The notes below the pieces were generated by a model that ran no database searches, had not been told where the DNA came from, and saw only the letters and a program-made list of their open reading frames with translations. DNA of 64,000 bases from Streptomyces sp. NBC_01224. Lineage in GTDB: Bacteria; Actinomycetota; Actinomycetes; Streptomycetales; Streptomycetaceae. The first letter of the stretch is position 1. Every line of letters starts with the position of its first letter. This document shows, one piece after another, positions 19,665-29,653 of the stretch. The position numbers and the translations under genes are program-made. The stretch lies in assembly GCF_036002945.1 (NCBI RefSeq), contig NZ_CP108529.1, positions 434,001-498,000 of the forward strand. The letters are read 5' to 3'.

Positions 19665-21251
19665 ATGAAGCATGGTGAGAGACAGGACGCCGGGATCGCC
19701 GGCCGGCTGGACCGCAGGCTCTTCCTCGCCGTCGCAGCGGGCGGGGCGGTGGCCGGCGGCGTGGCGGTGACCGGTTGCCACTCGTCCGCAGCCGGGGGGA
19801 CCGACACCGGGGCCGCTCCGCCCGACGCCTCCCGCCGCACCGAGGAAGCGGACAGAGATCGGGCCGCGGACTCCGACTGGCGTATCCGTTCGGTGGGCCC
19901 GCCCGGGGCCATCGAGGGCTATGCCGACAAGGTGAGCGTGGTGCCGGGTGAGGAGTTCGGCATGTACGTCTCCACCACCGCCCCCGCGTTCCGGGTCTCG
20001 GCCTACCGCGTCGGCTGGTACGACGGGGCACAGGCGCGACTGATCTGGCGTTCGCACCGTATTTCCGGGTCGGTCCAGGCCCACCCGCGGCTGCTCCAGG
20101 TCACCCGGACCGTACGGGCAGACTGGCGACGCACACTCCGTGTCCGTACCAGCGGCTGGCCGGAGGGCGCGTATCTGCTCCGGCTGGACTCGGACAACGG
20201 CCACCAGCGCTATGTGCCACTGATCGTCCGCTCGGCGAGCGCGGCGGGCAGAATCGTACTGATGCATGCCGTAGCAACATGGCAGGCGTACAACACATGG
20301 GGCGGCTACAGCCTTTACCAGGGCGAGAACGGTGCGTACAGCACACGGTCGCTCGCTGTCAGTTTCGACCGTCCCTATGACGGCAATGGCGCCGAGAAGT
20401 TCATGGTTTACGAACGGGCGGCGGTGGTCCTGGCGGAGAGGCTGGGCATCCCGCTCGCCTACACCACAGGCGCGGACATCCATCGCGACCCCGGCATTCT
20501 CGAAAACGCCGCCGGAGCTGTCTCACTGGGACATGACGAGTACTGGACGCCCCAGCAACGGGCTCACGTCACCCGGGCGCGCGACGCGGGCACCAACGTG
20601 GCCTTCCTCGGCGCCAACGCCTGCTTCCGCAGGGTCAGGCTGGAGCCGGACGCCACCGGCGCCGACCGCGTTGTCGTCTGTTACAAGACCGACTACCGGA
20701 ACGACCCGTACCTCGCTGACCACCCGGACATGCCGACCAACGACTTCCGCCTGCCACCCGGCGCCTCCCCCGAGTCGTCCCTGACCGGCGTCCTCTACGA
20801 CGGCTATCCGGTGGACGCCCCATATGTCGTCCACCGGAGCGACCACTGGCTCTTCGAGGGGACGGGCGTGAAGCGAGGAGACCCCTTCGAGCACCTGGTC
20901 GGGGTCGAGTACGACCGAGTCGCTCCGGACATGCCCACCCCGGCGCCGCTCGAGATCATCGCCCATTCCCCTCTCGTTTGCGAGGGCAGACACAGTTATT
21001 CCGACTCCGTCTACTACACCGTGCCGAGCGGAGCGGGCGTCTTCGCCTCCGGGACGATGCGGTGGGTCGAGGCTCTGATGGCGGGGACCCGTGAGAACGG
21101 ACGCAACCACGGCATGGACGCCCGTACGGGGGCTTTCGTCACCCGCGCGACGGAGAATCTGCTCCACGCGTTCGCGGCGGGCCCGTGCGGCAGGAGCAGG
21201 CCGAAGCCCAGGGACAATGTGAGGGACGTATACGCGTCCGCACCACGCTGA
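19665..21251 (+). CDS. Secreted lipoprotein, N,N-dimethylformamidase beta-like
   Basis: A 528-residue exported protein. The N-terminus has a twin-arginine-like motif (DRRLFLAVAAGG) and a lipobox ending VTGC, so Tat export with lipid anchoring is likely. The mature part begins with a beta-rich domain (VVPGEEFGMYVSTTAPAFRV) and continues with the large domain of DMF-ase beta/DUF6605-type proteins. Hallmarks are WQAYNTWGGYSLY, EKFMVYERAAVVLAERLGIP, SLGHDEYWTPQQRAHV, GTNVAFLGANACFRR and HWLFEGTGVKRGD. True N,N-dimethylformamidase hydrolyses DMF with a separate alpha subunit, absent here, so the substrate is unknown. No partner gene is adjacent. Confidence 0.8.
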   Translation: MKHGERQDAGIAGRLDRRLFLAVAAGGAVAGGVAVTGCHSSAAGGTDTGAAPPDASRRTEEADRDRAADSDWRIRSVGPPGAIEGYADKVSVVPGEEFGMYVSTTAPAFRVSAYRVGWYDGAQARLIWRSHRISGSVQAHPRLLQVTRTVRADWRRTLRVRTSGWPEGAYLLRLDSDNGHQRYVPLIVRSASAAGRIVLMHAVATWQAYNTWGGYSLYQGENGAYSTRSLAVSFDRPYDGNGAEKFMVYERAAVVLAERLGIPLAYTTGADIHRDPGILENAAGAVSLGHDEYWTPQQRAHVTRARDAGTNVAFLGANACFRRVRLEPDATGADRVVVCYKTDYRNDPYLADHPDMPTNDFRLPPGASPESSLTGVLYDGYPVDAPYVVHRSDHWLFEGTGVKRGDPFEHLVGVEYDRVAPDMPTPAPLEIIAHSPLVCEGRHSYSDSVYYTVPSGAGVFASGTMRWVEALMAGTRENGRNHGMDARTGAFVTRATENLLHAFAAGPCGRSRPKPRDNVRDVYASAPR

Positions 21252-21764
21252 TGTCATGATCGATCGCCCGGGTCACCGGCTCGCCCTTGCTCAGTGCGAC
21301 GACGACACCATCGGATTGAGCAGTGCGGCCTTGTCGTTGGCCACCCGCTGCGACAGCTTCGCCGGCATGTCCTCACCGAGCGATCCTGTCGCGCGCATCC
21401 CGTAAGCGGTCGAGTCGTCGCGGAATGCCAGGCGGCCAATCGTTCCAAGCCACTACCGGGCTCTGCACGCTGCGCCGACATGCGGTAGGACCGCTCAGCC
21501 CCGGCGGCCGTGTGCCAGGCCCCCCGGGGCTCGTCGTTGCTATCGCGTCAGCTTTGGTCCCCTATCCTCGCGGTCCTGCTGACCCACTGGGACAGGGTGA
21601 GCTGTGTGGGTGCCACATGGCGGCGTTCGGCCTGACCGTCCCTGGACGTCCCCTGGTATCGGCCGGAGCTGTCGGCCAGGGCGTCGCGGAGCAGGGACAG
21701 GTGCACGGGCAGGGCTGCACCGAAGTCGTCCCCGTCCCGGCACGGGGGGCAGGTTGCCGGTCGT
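21252..21764. other. Gene-poor stretch
   Basis: About 0.5 kb between the lipoprotein and the ABC-transporter remnants. A minus-strand piece PAKLSQRVANDKAALL near 21340 resembles protein but ends quickly; no complete gene is supported. Likely decayed sequence. Confidence 0.3.
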
Positions 21765-22028
21765 TCACTGATCGTGCGGCGCTTCTCGGATGCCGTGAGC
21801 ATGGGAGGGGTCCTTCCTGTGCTGGGGTGCCGGTCGCGCGGTCGTCGCGGCCGCGTAGGGGGTGGTGAGCTGCGCCCAGTCGGTCGGCAGCAGGGCTGCC
21901 GGACCGGGCAGGACGAGATGGATGCCCACCGAGGCTGCAATGGTTCCGGCGGAACTGCGGACGATGGCGTCGAGGGCGACGCCGAGCAGTCCGGCGGTGG
22001 TGAGATGGAGGGCGGTACCGAAGATCAC
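21765..22028 (-). pseudogene. ABC-2 permease C-terminal remnant
   Basis: The minus strand encodes MIFGTALHLTTAGLLGVALD, AIVRSSAGTIAASVGIHLVL and PGPAALLPTDWAQLTTPY. This is the pattern of the last transmembrane helices of ABC-2 drug-exporter permeases (GTALHLTAAGLLGVALGAIVR...). The usual following segment and final helix are missing and the frame goes on into an unrelated tail. Together with the ATPase start at 22160-22213 it forms the two ends of a collapsed ATPase-permease operon beside the two-component genes. Confidence 0.6.
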
Positions 22029-22159
22029 ACGGGTGATGCTGGGGGTGGAGAGTGTGTGGTCAGGTGATGCGAGGACGGGACCGTCTGGCCACCGAAGGGA
22101 GCGGCGACGCAGGCCGCGGTCAAGGATGCGAGCACGCAGTGTGATCGGCGCACGGTGTG

Positions 22160-22213
22160 CGGCTTGATCGGTTCGGCGTTGTATCGCTTGGTCGGGCAGT
22201 GGGCTTCGATCAT
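22160..22213 (-). pseudogene. ABC transporter ATPase N-terminal stub
   Basis: The ATG at 22213 follows an intact ribosome site (GGAGG, 7 bp upstream) and encodes MIEAHCPTKRYNAEPIK. This matches the first residues of drug-exporter ATPases (MIEAxxLTKRYGxxxAV). The Walker A region never appears; the frame runs into unrelated sequence. The expression signals survive, the gene does not. Confidence 0.55.
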
Positions 22214-22358
22214 GGCGAAACCTCCGTTCGCCTTCTCACCTTCGCCCAGGAACGGCCCCTCGCGCGTCGTCCCCCCGCAGCGATTCCCGGCTACCACGGC
22301 TGCGGTATCTGCCACGCCTGCCTACGACTGAACCGACATGCACATACCGCGCCGACGG

Positions 22359-23054
22359 TTACTCGGACTCCTGTGAACGCCCGGATTCCGTTGCTGGACT
22401 GACCAGGCCGCACTGATAGGCGATGACGACGAGCTGGGCCCTGTCACGAGCCGCCAGCTTGGTCATGGCCCGGTTGACGTGGGTCTTGGCAGTCAGCGGG
22501 CTCACGAACAAATGCTCTGCAATCTCGTCGTTCGACAGCCCCAGTGCCGCCAGCCCCACGACATCGCGTTCCCGCCGTGTCAGGCACTCCAGCCGCTCGT
22601 GCACGCCCGCCGGGCACGGGTCCGGCTGCGCAAGGAAACGCTTGATCAGCGCACGTGTCGCTGACGGGGACAGCAGTGCCTCGCCGGCGGCGATCGTGCG
22701 GACGGCGTCGAGAAGCTCCTCGGGCCGGGCTCCCTTGCCGAGAAAGCCGCTCGCACCGGCGCGCAGAGCCTCGGCGACGTGCTCGTCGTCCTCGAAGGTG
22801 GTCAGGATGAGCACCTTCACCGCTGAGAGGTCCTCGGACTCACTGATGAGCCGTGTGGCGTCGAGGCCGTCCATCTCCGGCATGCGGATATCCATCAGGA
22901 CCACATGCGGACGCTCTGCACGCGCCAGTTCCACTGCCTCCTGCCCGTTGGACGCCTCCCCCACCGTCTCCATGTCGTCCGTGGAGTCGAACAGCATCCT
23001 GAAGGTACCCCGCAGCAGGGCCTGGTCATCCGCAAGCAGTACGCGAATCGTCAT
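22359..23054 (-). CDS. NarL/FixJ-family response regulator
   Basis: A 231-residue two-component regulator. The receiver domain (3-120) has LLADDQALLRGTF, the phospho-acceptor Asp in VVLMDIRMPEMDGLDA, and the Thr/Lys switch in VLILTTFEDDEHV. In place of the common LLK motif it has GFLGKGARPEEL. The LuxR-type helix-turn-helix (160-220) reads LTRRERDVVGLAALGLSNDE then IAEHLFVSPLTAKTHVNRAM. The start overlaps the sensor kinase stop by 29 bp, so they are cotranslated. Its usual target would be the neighbouring ABC transporter, now reduced to remnants. Confidence 0.93.
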   Translation of the reverse strand: MTIRVLLADDQALLRGTFRMLFDSTDDMETVGEASNGQEAVELARAERPHVVLMDIRMPEMDGLDATRLISESEDLSAVKVLILTTFEDDEHVAEALRAGASGFLGKGARPEELLDAVRTIAAGEALLSPSATRALIKRFLAQPDPCPAGVHERLECLTRRERDVVGLAALGLSNDEIAEHLFVSPLTAKTHVNRAMTKLAARDRAQLVVIAYQCGLVSPATESGRSQESE

Positions 23055-24264
23055 GCCCGTCTCTCCTCGGTGGTTTGCCCATTACCAGGCCGGGACGTAG
23101 CGGCAGTTCAGCCGTCACGGTGAAGCCGCCCTCCGGGCGCTCTCCCGCGTACAGCCAACCCCCGACCGTGGAAGCGCGCTCACGCATTCCGATCAGCCCG
23201 TGGCCCGTCCCCGGATGGGCCGGGTTCCCTCCGGTCCGTCCGTCGTCCTCAACGGTGATCGTCAGACGCTCAGGGCGGTAGTGCAGGAACAACCGGGCGT
23301 GGTCGGCGTTGGCGTGCTTGTGCACGTTGGTCAGAGCCTCCTGCACGATGCGGTACGCGGCCAGGTCGACCGTCGGCGCCAGTGGTTCGGCGATGCCCCG
23401 CCGAGTATGGCTCACGGTCAGGCCGGCGCGTTCGAACGACGCCAGAAGCGCCGGTACGCGCGCAAGGCCCGGCATCGGATCACGCGGCGCCACCGGATCA
23501 CCGGACTGCCGCAGCAGCCCCACGGTCACCCGTAGTTCGTCCAGCGCGGACCTGCTGGTGTCCCGGATGTCCTCCAAAGCGGCCAGGATCTGTTCAGGCC
23601 GCCGTTCCACCAGATGGACGGCCACGCCTGCCTGAGCGTTGATCAGGGCGATGTGGTGCGCGACGATGTCGTGCAGCTCGCGCGCGATCCGCACCCGCTC
23701 GGCCGCCACCCTCTGCTGCGCCTCCTGCTCACGCGTACGCTCCGCGTGTTCCGCCCGCTCCTCCACGGCCGCCACATAGGCGCGACGTGAGCGCACTCCG
23801 TCCCCGACAGCAGCCGGCAGCGCCGTCCATGCCAGCATCGCCGCGTTGTCGGGGGCCAGCCATGAGTGCGGGTCGCACAGCACGGCGGCGCCCACCAGCA
23901 CAACAGCCGAAAATGATGCCGCAGCCCAGGTGGCACGCCGGTCGGTCAGCGCGGCCACGTTGTAGACCGACACCAGGACCGGGCTGATCACCAGCGGGCT
24001 CTCCCGAATCCCGAGTACCTGAAAGGCCACCCCGCAGGCAACTGCGACGGCCAGTACGCCGAAAGGGTAACGGCGCCGCCATACCAACGCAGCGCAACCG
24101 ACACCCGCCAGCACCACGATGGGCCACCGTAGGGAGAACTGGTGCCCGTGCCGTACGACCGAGGCAGCCGCGACCGACAGCACGAACAGCAGCGCCACGC
24201 CCAGTGCCTCCACCACACCGATCCGGGGCCGCGCTCCCCGTTTCACATCGCTGATCACCGCCAT
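23026..24264 (-). CDS. Two-component sensor histidine kinase (DesK/NarX-like)
   Basis: A 412-residue membrane kinase. The N-terminal half has four or five hydrophobic segments (VVEALGVALLFVLSVAAASV; LAVAVACGVAFQVLG; ATWAAASFSAVVLVGAAVL). Then come a coiled linker (AEHAERTREQEAQQRVAAER), the HisKA_3 phospho-acceptor ARELHDIVAHHIALINAQAG, and a HATPase with N-box QEALTNVHKHA and G-box GTGHGLIGMRERA. The start at 24264 gives the family's standard architecture; longer frames overlap argG. It precedes and overlaps its response regulator. No large extracellular domain is present, so membrane or intramembrane stress sensing is likely. Confidence 0.92.
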   Translation of the reverse strand: MAVISDVKRGARPRIGVVEALGVALLFVLSVAAASVVRHGHQFSLRWPIVVLAGVGCAALVWRRRYPFGVLAVAVACGVAFQVLGIRESPLVISPVLVSVYNVAALTDRRATWAAASFSAVVLVGAAVLCDPHSWLAPDNAAMLAWTALPAAVGDGVRSRRAYVAAVEERAEHAERTREQEAQQRVAAERVRIARELHDIVAHHIALINAQAGVAVHLVERRPEQILAALEDIRDTSRSALDELRVTVGLLRQSGDPVAPRDPMPGLARVPALLASFERAGLTVSHTRRGIAEPLAPTVDLAAYRIVQEALTNVHKHANADHARLFLHYRPERLTITVEDDGRTGGNPAHPGTGHGLIGMRERASTVGGWLYAGERPEGGFTVTAELPLRPGLVMGKPPRRDGHDDSRTACG

Positions 24265-24507
24265 GTCACCACGGTAGGGTCGACGGCCGCATCGGGCATC
24301 GTCTGGCGTGACAGGGGTGCCCCGACCGTCGGCGTCCGGACGTTCGGGAAGCTTTGGACGGCGAGCAGCAAATACACGGTGTGCTGGACGACCTGTGTAT
24401 CCATTGCGTGAGGGATGAAGCGGCCCGCGTCGGTTCCACCACGAGAGCGGCGGGGCACTTCGCTGCAGCGGTGGCGTGCCCCGCCTTAGGAGCAGCGCCA
24501 GGTGCGA

Positions 24508-25990
<1,483 letters not shown>

Positions 25991-26040
25991 CCAGCCCCGT
26001 CGAGCGGAAGGGCTCGGCACCCCCGAGGGGGATGCGCGAC

Positions 26041-26087
26041 CGGAAAAGGCCGGCTCGGCGCCATCGGCGCCGAGCCGGCCTTTTCCG
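26041..26087 (+). terminator. argG terminator, 22-bp perfect stem
   Basis: Arms 26041-26062 and 26066-26087 are perfectly complementary with a 3-nt loop (ATC) and end in TTTTCC. It begins 51 bp after the argG stop. The A-run on the left arm makes it symmetrical, so it would also stop transcription coming from the right. Confidence 0.85.
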
Positions 26088-26134
26088 CCACCCGGGGCCT
26101 GTGGTCAGGAGGAGTCGGAGGCGCCGTCGCACCG

Positions 26135-26503
26135 ATGTCGTCCGGGTCTTCCCCGACCCGGACGTCCGGAGCAACTGACCACCGCCGTGCTCTGCAAAAT
26201 GCACGAGCGGCATCATTACTGCTGCTGCTGCCGTTCCTCCTCAACGACCGCCATCGCTGGTCGTCCGCCATTCTTCACGCTCTGCCCCGTAGTGCGTGGG
26301 AACGCCTGGTGCAGATGGGTGACCGCTTCGGATCGGCACCCTACCCGGCGACCATCAGCGGGTCGTGGATCGTGTACGCGGCCTGGTCCCTCACCGCAGC
26401 ACTCATCGCCATGGCCGCCGTCCACGGCCGCCTCTGTGAGTCCGCGAGCCCCACGCCACCGGCTTCGAGGCCCGCAAGGACGCCTGGGCTCCGGCTGCCC
26501 TGA
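26135..26503 (+). pseudogene. Possible ABC-2 permease C-terminal remnant
   Basis: An open frame whose middle reads SLLLLLPFLLNDRHRWSS, HALPRSAWERLVQMGDRF and SGSWIVYAAWSLTAALIAMA. This is two hydrophobic helices with the spacing seen at the C-terminus of ABC-2 permeases. The N-terminal part looks unrelated and no ribosome site is present. No ATPase partner is adjacent. The rest of 26088-26723 shows only an unrecognised frame at 26503-26754 (EKAGEVSKEAAAHLGAPADD), which overlaps the LysR gene end. Weakly supported. Confidence 0.3.
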
Positions 26504-26723
26504 TGCACACGGGATCGTGGCAGCAGTCGCTCGGTACGTTTACCAGGGACCGCCGGTGCCGGCCTTCGCAAGGAACGTCAACTCCGGGCAAGGAGAAGGC
26601 CGGTGAGGTCTCGAAGGAAGCCGCGGCCCATCTTGGCGCCCCGGCCGATGACGACGGCCGTGTCGCCCCGGCCGAGAGACACCTCGGTATGAGCCTCGCC
26701 GATGCCGTCGGCGCCGCGGCCCG

Positions 26724-27740
26724 TCAGCGGTTTCGCGGGTTGCCCGGTGTGTGACGGGGGACCGAGGGGGGAGGTACCTCGGTGGGGTCGTGCAGAGGAC
26801 GAACGACGATGTCGCCCCTCGCGCGTCCGGCGACGGTCGCCGCCTCGGCGTGGTCACGGGCCGCCTGCTTCAACGCGTCCGCCACCACCCGGGCAGCCGC
26901 GGCGGTGCCGCCGGGACCGGTGCGATAGAGCGTCCGCGTGATCTGACTGCCGGTGACGGGCAGCATCGTCACTGTCACCTGCTCCAGCTGGGCCGCGAGA
27001 TACGCGGGCAGGACCGCGGCACCGACCTGCCCGGCCAGCAGCGCCTGGACGGCCATCATGTGGTCGGCCAGGTGCTCGACAGACGGCACCACCCCGTGGG
27101 CGCTCGCCAACCGGGCGAAGGCACGACCGCGAGCGGAGTGCGCAGGGGCGCTGATCCACGGACGGCCGGAGAGTCCGGCGGCGGCGGTCGGCACGTCCCA
27201 GGTGGCCGGGACGACCACGCGGTAGTCGTCCTCGCTCAGCACCTGTGCCCGAATCGAGGGTGGCAGCGGCAACGCGGTGTCCCGGTCGTCGGTGATGACC
27301 AGGACGTCCAACTCGCCCAGCCGCAGCTGTCGCAGGCCGTCCGACAGCCCGGCCTCCACGAACCTCGGCTCGACCTGCGGGTGCAATCGGGTAAGCAGCC
27401 GCAGTGCCCGGACCGCGATCCGGGCAAGCACCCACGACGTCGCCCCGATCGCCACCGGCCCCTGAATGACCTGTTGGTTCACGGAACCCAACTGCTGTAC
27501 CGCGAGAACGAGTTCCTTGCCGATGCGGTCCCCGGTGGCGGCGAGCAGCCGTCCGGCTGCTGTGAGTTCCAGTCGTGCGCCCGAACGGTCGACCAGGGGC
27601 AGGCCCACTTCTCGTTCCAGATTTGCCAGTTGCTGCGAAACCGCCGAACGCGTATGGCCGAGCACGCGCGCCGCCGGAGCGAGGCCGCCGCTCTGTGCGA
27701 TCGCGCTCAGGACCAGCAGGCGCCTGGGGTCGAGGTCCAT
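26724..27740 (-). CDS. LysR-family transcriptional regulator
   Basis: A 338-residue regulator. The N-terminal winged helix (MDLDPRRLLVLSAIAQSGGL, then RSAVSQQLANLEREVGLPLV) carries the LysR signature. A substrate-binding domain follows (about 95-300), with GPVAIGATSWVLARI, LGELDVLVITDD and VQALLAGQVGAAVLPAYLA. The start at 27740 is preceded by GAGGAGGG; the frame extends upstream without such a site. A basic, Pro-rich tail (HDPTEVPPPSVPRHTPGNPR) extends the C-terminus. It diverges from a lipoprotein gene across 220 bp, and LysR proteins commonly control such divergent neighbours. The effector is unknown. Confidence 0.9.
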   Translation of the reverse strand: MDLDPRRLLVLSAIAQSGGLAPAARVLGHTRSAVSQQLANLEREVGLPLVDRSGARLELTAAGRLLAATGDRIGKELVLAVQQLGSVNQQVIQGPVAIGATSWVLARIAVRALRLLTRLHPQVEPRFVEAGLSDGLRQLRLGELDVLVITDDRDTALPLPPSIRAQVLSEDDYRVVVPATWDVPTAAAGLSGRPWISAPAHSARGRAFARLASAHGVVPSVEHLADHMMAVQALLAGQVGAAVLPAYLAAQLEQVTVTMLPVTGSQITRTLYRTGPGGTAAAARVVADALKQAARDHAEAATVAGRARGDIVVRPLHDPTEVPPPSVPRHTPGNPRNR

Positions 27741-27960
27741 GCGTACCGCCCTCCTCCGCGTCAGGGGAAACCGGGCCACGGACTGTACCGACGCACCGCC
27801 AGTTCTCCTGTCGAGGGGGGTAAGCACCGCTGTGCAGCGGGGCTGCCTCGCGGCCGTGCAGGTGCCAGACTTGCCAACACCCCGAGGGCTTCGGCCGGCA
27901 CCCGCCCTGGCACAGGCATGCCCGAAGCCCGGTCATGTCCCGTTCACAAGGAGGCCCCAC

Positions 27961-28782
27961 GTGGCCAGTTCCGTTCCGAAGCGTGTCCGAGCGTCGTCCG
28001 CCCCGCGTCCCGGTCAGTCCACTGTCGCGCTCGCCGTGGTCTGCACCCTGCTGGGGCTGCCCCTGGTGTCGGCCTGCGGCCCTTCCACCGGCTCGGCCAA
28101 CAGCCCTGTCGCATCCGCAGCTCAGAGCGGTGCCGCTGCCCCGGCGACAGCCGGGAGCGGCGGTACCACCACTCAGGGCGGTGCCACCGACCCGGCCGCA
28201 AACGGGAGCCTGTCCGGGGGCGGGACCTCTGACGGCGGCATCGGCGGGAACGGCGGCGCCTCGTGGGTACTCAGTGCCCCGCAGGTCGCGGCCGGCTATC
28301 CGCAGGGCCAGCCACCGGCGGACATGGTGCAGAGGTTCAACACCGATACCCGGCCGAACGCCGCGCGTCTCGGCGTGTCCGGCACACCGGTACACGCCTA
28401 CTACGACGACCGGGCGGACGGCGCGTGGATCTTCTACACCGGGGTCACCGGCAGCGGCTTCGACCCCGACCATCTGCACGACATCCTCTACCAGCTCCCG
28501 GCGGTCAACGACGACGGCGCGGGTGACCGGACCACCACCAGCGCCATTGATGCCAAGCCCGGCCCGCACGGCGGCCGGGCGATCTGCAACACCGTCCTGG
28601 TCCACACCGACATGCTCACCACAGCGGTCTCCACGTGCTCCTGGTTCACCCCGACCACCGCCGCCGGCATCACCCTCGTCTCAAAGGCCGACGGCACCAG
28701 CACCAAGCTCGGCTTCACCGCCGTGGATGTCGCCCCGATCATGCGGGCGATCCGCGCCGAGGTCGAGGTCCCACGGCAGTAG
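27961..28782 (+). CDS. Secreted lipoprotein, function unknown
   Basis: GTG start at 27961 with AAGGAGG 9 bp upstream. 273 residues. A basic N-terminus, hydrophobic core (STVALAVVCTLLGLPLV) and lipobox LVSAC predict Sec export and lipidation near residue 39. A flexible Gly/Ser/Ala/Thr linker of about 60 residues follows. The rest is a soluble domain (residues 100-273) with FNTDTRPNAARLGVSGTPVH, GAWIFYTGVTGSGFDPDHLH and a C-terminal FTAVDVAPIMRAIRAEVEV. Two Cys (ICNTV and STCSWF) in this domain could form a disulfide. I do not recognise the family. Confidence 0.8.
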   Translation: MASSVPKRVRASSAPRPGQSTVALAVVCTLLGLPLVSACGPSTGSANSPVASAAQSGAAAPATAGSGGTTTQGGATDPAANGSLSGGGTSDGGIGGNGGASWVLSAPQVAAGYPQGQPPADMVQRFNTDTRPNAARLGVSGTPVHAYYDDRADGAWIFYTGVTGSGFDPDHLHDILYQLPAVNDDGAGDRTTTSAIDAKPGPHGGRAICNTVLVHTDMLTTAVSTCSWFTPTTAAGITLVSKADGTSTKLGFTAVDVAPIMRAIRAEVEVPRQ

Positions 28783-28934
28783 TGCCGATCAGCTCTGATC
28801 AGCGCACTGCCTTGGACGCCCGGCCCGGCATGCGCCCAAGTGCCTCGACCCGGCTTGGATGTCTGTGTGGTGCCTCTCGCCGCGCATCGGCTCGGGTCGC
28901 GGTCCCGGCATGACCGTACGGGACCGCCCTCACA

Positions 28935-29570
28935 TCAGCGCGTGACGATTCCGACGACAAGGTTGATGGTGGTGGCCAGGATGCTGGCGCCGAAGACATA
29001 GGACAGCAGGCAGTGCCGGAGAGCGACCGCGCGAATCGTGGAACTGGAGACGCCGGTGTCGGAGACCTGATAGGTCATTCCGAGGTTGTAACTGAAGTAG
29101 AGGAAGTCGCTGTACTGCGGCGGGTCGTTGGAATTGAAGTCGATCCCGCCTTCGGGTGTCAGGTAATAAAGGAACGCGTAGCGGGCGGCGTACATCAGGT
29201 GGAGTGCCGCCCAGGCCATGAACACGCCGCAGAGTGCCGTCGCGGCCGCGGCGTGGCTCAGCTCCGAGTCGCCGACCAGGAGCAGCGCCACGATGCCGGC
29301 CAGTCCGCACAGGGCGGCCGCGACGACGACGAGTTCTTCGGTGACGGGCCGGAACTCCTCGCGTCGGACGTTGTGATGGGTGGTGGCGGCGTCCATGGGC
29401 CACAAGACCATCCATCCTGCCACGACGAAGATCGTCTCGGCCGCGGTGATTCCGGCGAGAATTCCAAGCGGTGTGTTGGTCAGTACACCGACGACCGCGC
29501 CGATCACCGCGCCGACGACCGCCGAGCCGGCCAGTCGAGGAACGGCGGAAAGTGCCAACCAGTGGTTCAT
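28935..29570 (-). CDS. DUF1345 membrane protein
   Basis: A 211-residue integral membrane protein with about five hydrophobic segments ([77 protein letters not shown]). The DUF1345 hallmarks are [33 protein letters not shown] and [14 protein letters not shown]. Function unknown. The start at 29570 follows TTGAGG; the longer frame upstream overlaps the ATPase gene. It starts 83 bp after the CtpI-like ATPase stop, so it is probably the last gene of that unit. Confidence 0.85.
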   Translation of the reverse strand: MNHWLALSAVPRLAGSAVVGAVIGAVVGVLTNTPLGILAGITAAETIFVVAGWMVLWPMDAATTHHNVRREEFRPVTEELVVVAAALCGLAGIVALLLVGDSELSHAAAATALCGVFMAWAALHLMYAARYAFLYYLTPEGGIDFNSNDPPQYSDFLYFSYNLGMTYQVSDTGVSSSTIRAVALRHCLLSYVFGASILATTINLVVGIVTR

Positions 29571-29653
29571 GGGCCTCAAGAGCGACCGCCTCGATAACTC
29601 GGTGAAGGGTCTCAGGCTGGCATGGGCGGCAACTTCGCCCTCGTTACAGGGCG

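Noticed and set aside
26503..26754. 83-residue plus-strand frame (EKAGEVSKEAAAHLGA)
   Set aside because: Looks slightly protein-like but overlaps the LysR gene end and has no ribosome site; not enough to call a gene.
28785..28810. Possible hairpin after the lipoprotein gene (GATCAG/CTGATC)
   Set aside because: The outer pairs do not match well and the arms overlap; too weak to call a terminator.
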